Assembly: GCA_019694215.1 (NCBI GenBank)
Contig: JAIBCK010000025.1
Location: 1 to 37,911 of the forward strand
Length of the DNA stretch: 37,911 nt
Reading direction: 5' to 3'
Source: Thermoflexales bacterium
Lineage (GTDB): Bacteria; Chloroflexota; Anaerolineae; J036; Brachytrichaceae
A program made the position numbers and the translations under genes. Shown here in pieces: positions 34,784 to 37,911 of this stretch; position 1 is the stretch's first letter; each line of letters opens with the position of its first letter. The notes below the pieces were generated by a model. That model searched no databases, was not told where the DNA came from, and was given only the letters and a program-made list of their open reading frames with translations.

Positions 34784-36249
34784 TTGCCGAGCCGGGTCCG
34801 GCCCTGCCCGCCAGCCGCCCCGCCACCGCGCCCGGGCGGGTCAAGGCCATCGAGCCCGGCAGCGTCGCCGAGGCGGCCGGGCTGCAACCCGGTGACGAGG
34901 TCGTCGCGATCAATGGACACGGCCTGCGCGATGTCATCGACGCGCAGTTCTACGGCGCCGAGGCCGAGGTGGTCTTTGAGCTGATGCGGGCGGGCGCACC
35001 GCTGCAGAGGCGGGCCGCCCGCGCGGCGGGCCAGGCGCTGGGGATCGAGTTTGAACATCCTACGTTTGACATCGACATCCGCCGCTGCGTGAACCTGTGC
35101 CCGTTCTGCTTCGTGCTGCAGAACGCCCCGCGCATGCGGCGCACGCTGTATGTCAAGGACGACGACTACCGCTACTCATTTCTGTTCGGCCACTTCGTCA
35201 CGCTGACCAACCTGACGCAGGACGACTGGGACCGCCTCGCGGAGCAGCGCCTCAGCCCGCTGTATTTCTCCGTCCATGCCACCGACCCCGAGGTGCGCCG
35301 ACGCTGTCTGCGCAACCCGCGCGCCGCCGACCCACTCGCCCAGCTGCGCTGGCTTGGCGAACATGGCATCGCCGCGCACACCCAGCTCGTCGTGACCCCG
35401 GGGTTGAACGACGGCGAGGTGCTGGCGCGCAGCGTGCGCGAGCTGGCCGAACTGCACCCGCATGTCTTGTCCGTCAGCGTTGTGCCAGTCGGGCTGACGC
35501 GCCACCACCGCTACGGCCACCGCCCCAACAACACCGCGGAGTGTCGGGCCGTGCTCGCCGCGGTGGCCGACTGGCAGCGCGAGTTTCGCGAGCGCCTGGG
35601 CTTTGGTTTCGTGTATGCCACCGACGAGTGGTATCTCGTCGCCGGGGAGACCTTGCCGCGCAAACGCGACTACGACGGCATGGCCCTGCAGGAGAACGGG
35701 CTCGGCCTGACGCGCGACTTCCTCAACGAGTTCGCCCGCCTGCAGCGCCGCGAGCTGGGGGACTTGACCCTCGCGCCCGGCGGCCCGGACGGCGCGATCC
35801 TGGCGACGGGGGCGCTGTTCGCGCCCACCCTGCGCCGTGCTGCGGCGGCCTTCTCCCGCCGAACCGGCATCCCACTGCCAACGCTCGGCATCCGCAACGA
35901 GCGCCTTGGGGACACGATCACGGTCGCGGGGCTTTTGCCGGGACAGGACATCCTCGATCAGGTGCGCGCGGCGCGCGAAGGCGCCGACCCTGGCGTGGCC
36001 GCGCTCAAACGTCCGATCCTCATCCTTCCACGGGTGACCTTCGACCATCCCGATGGCGTGGCGCTGGACGATGTCACCCCGGCGCAGATTGCCACGGCGT
36101 TGGACATGCCAGTGGCGCTGGCCGATTGGATGGGCGACGTCGTCGACGCGCTGCACGGGCACAACGCGCTGATCTTCCGACCGGGACAGGCAGCAGGAGA
36201 CCAACCCATCGTCCGCGAGGGCGGCTGGGCGGTCGAGAAATACCTGTAG
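34780..36249 (+). CDS. PDZ / radical-SAM / DUF512 protein
   Basis: The 489-residue protein has an N-terminal PDZ-like domain (about 18-80, VKAIEPGSVAEAAGLQPGDEV), a radical-SAM-type cluster motif CVNLCPFC (C103, C107, C110), the conserved LYVKDDDYRYSFLFGHF (124-140) and TLTNL segments, and a C-terminal DUF512 domain (about 285-489). This matches a widespread family of putative Fe-S oxidoreductases found in cyanobacteria, Firmicutes and Chloroflexota whose reaction is unknown. The stretch after the cluster reads FVLQNAP where relatives usually have FVDQLP. The start at 34780 overlaps plsC by 4 bp (ATGA), so the two are made together. It ends 18 nt from the convergent rpoD stop. Confidence 0.9.
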   Translation: MIAEPGPALPASRPATAPGRVKAIEPGSVAEAAGLQPGDEVVAINGHGLRDVIDAQFYGAEAEVVFELMRAGAPLQRRAARAAGQALGIEFEHPTFDIDIRRCVNLCPFCFVLQNAPRMRRTLYVKDDDYRYSFLFGHFVTLTNLTQDDWDRLAEQRLSPLYFSVHATDPEVRRRCLRNPRAADPLAQLRWLGEHGIAAHTQLVVTPGLNDGEVLARSVRELAELHPHVLSVSVVPVGLTRHHRYGHRPNNTAECRAVLAAVADWQREFRERLGFGFVYATDEWYLVAGETLPRKRDYDGMALQENGLGLTRDFLNEFARLQRRELGDLTLAPGGPDGAILATGALFAPTLRRAAAAFSRRTGIPLPTLGIRNERLGDTITVAGLLPGQDILDQVRAAREGADPGVAALKRPILILPRVTFDHPDGVALDDVTPAQIATALDMPVALADWMGDVVDALHGHNALIFRPGQAAGDQPIVREGGWAVEKYL

Positions 36250-36267
36250 CGGGGTGGCGGCGCGCGC

Positions 36268-37911
<1,644 letters not shown>

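Overview
The window is a GC-rich, gene-dense bacterial chromosome segment. The best fit is a member of the Chloroflexota. The reasons are Thr/Pro/Ala-rich linkers in lipoproteins, a DUF1800-DUF1501 pair, intergenic heptad-type repeats, a principal sigma factor with a long Ala/Lys/Pro-rich N-terminus, and many start codons lying 6-8 nt after a -10 box. This assignment is by eye; a 16S or marker-gene placement was not possible. No rRNA, tRNA, transposase, integrase, CRISPR array or phage gene was seen, so this looks like core chromosome with local repeat expansions.

Layout. 1-515: two short tandem repeat families and a leftward -10 box pointing off the window. 516-3123: a small leftward pair (membrane protein, HAD phosphatase) and a rightward pair (N-carbamoylputrescine amidase-like, SpoU rRNA methylase) diverge from a 22-bp gap that holds two overlapping -10 boxes. 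3188-5304: an SH3/Ig-like lipoprotein and a convergent secreted SdrD-like protein with clear terminators between them. 5431-6468: queG. 6542-9358: DUF1800 and DUF1501. 9386-11776: saccharopine-dehydrogenase-like, DUF2721 and nitrilase-like genes. 11787-16347 (minus): metH and a HicB-like/DinB-like protein. 16416-17510: a seven-copy array of a 148-161 bp unit, each with a 17-bp inverted repeat, followed by an inverted relative of the left-end repeat.

17547-20801: miaB, alr and a GNAT gene form a tight operon. 20862-26265: rseP, a HEAT-repeat protein and a 1097-residue fusion of a glycoside-hydrolase-like ectodomain with an O-antigen-ligase-like membrane domain. 26315-26785: a PCuAC copper chaperone with a strong terminator. 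32374 down to 26837 (minus): a four-gene operon of a TPP-dependent decarboxylase-type enzyme, HemW, an unknown secreted protein and an M20 peptidase. 32484-32984 (minus): a lipoprotein. 33136-36249: a DsbB-like protein fused to cytochrome c, then plsC overlapping a PDZ/radical-SAM/DUF512 gene. 36268 to the right edge (minus): rpoD, open at its 5' end.

How it fits together. Several genes serve the cell envelope and its redox state (DsbB-cytochrome c, PCuAC, RseP, PlsC, O-antigen ligase fusion, lipoproteins). Others serve tRNA and rRNA modification (QueG, MiaB, RlmB-like). The most unusual items are the two membrane fusions, the repeat array and its link to the left-end repeats, and the recurring leaderless-type promoter arrangement.
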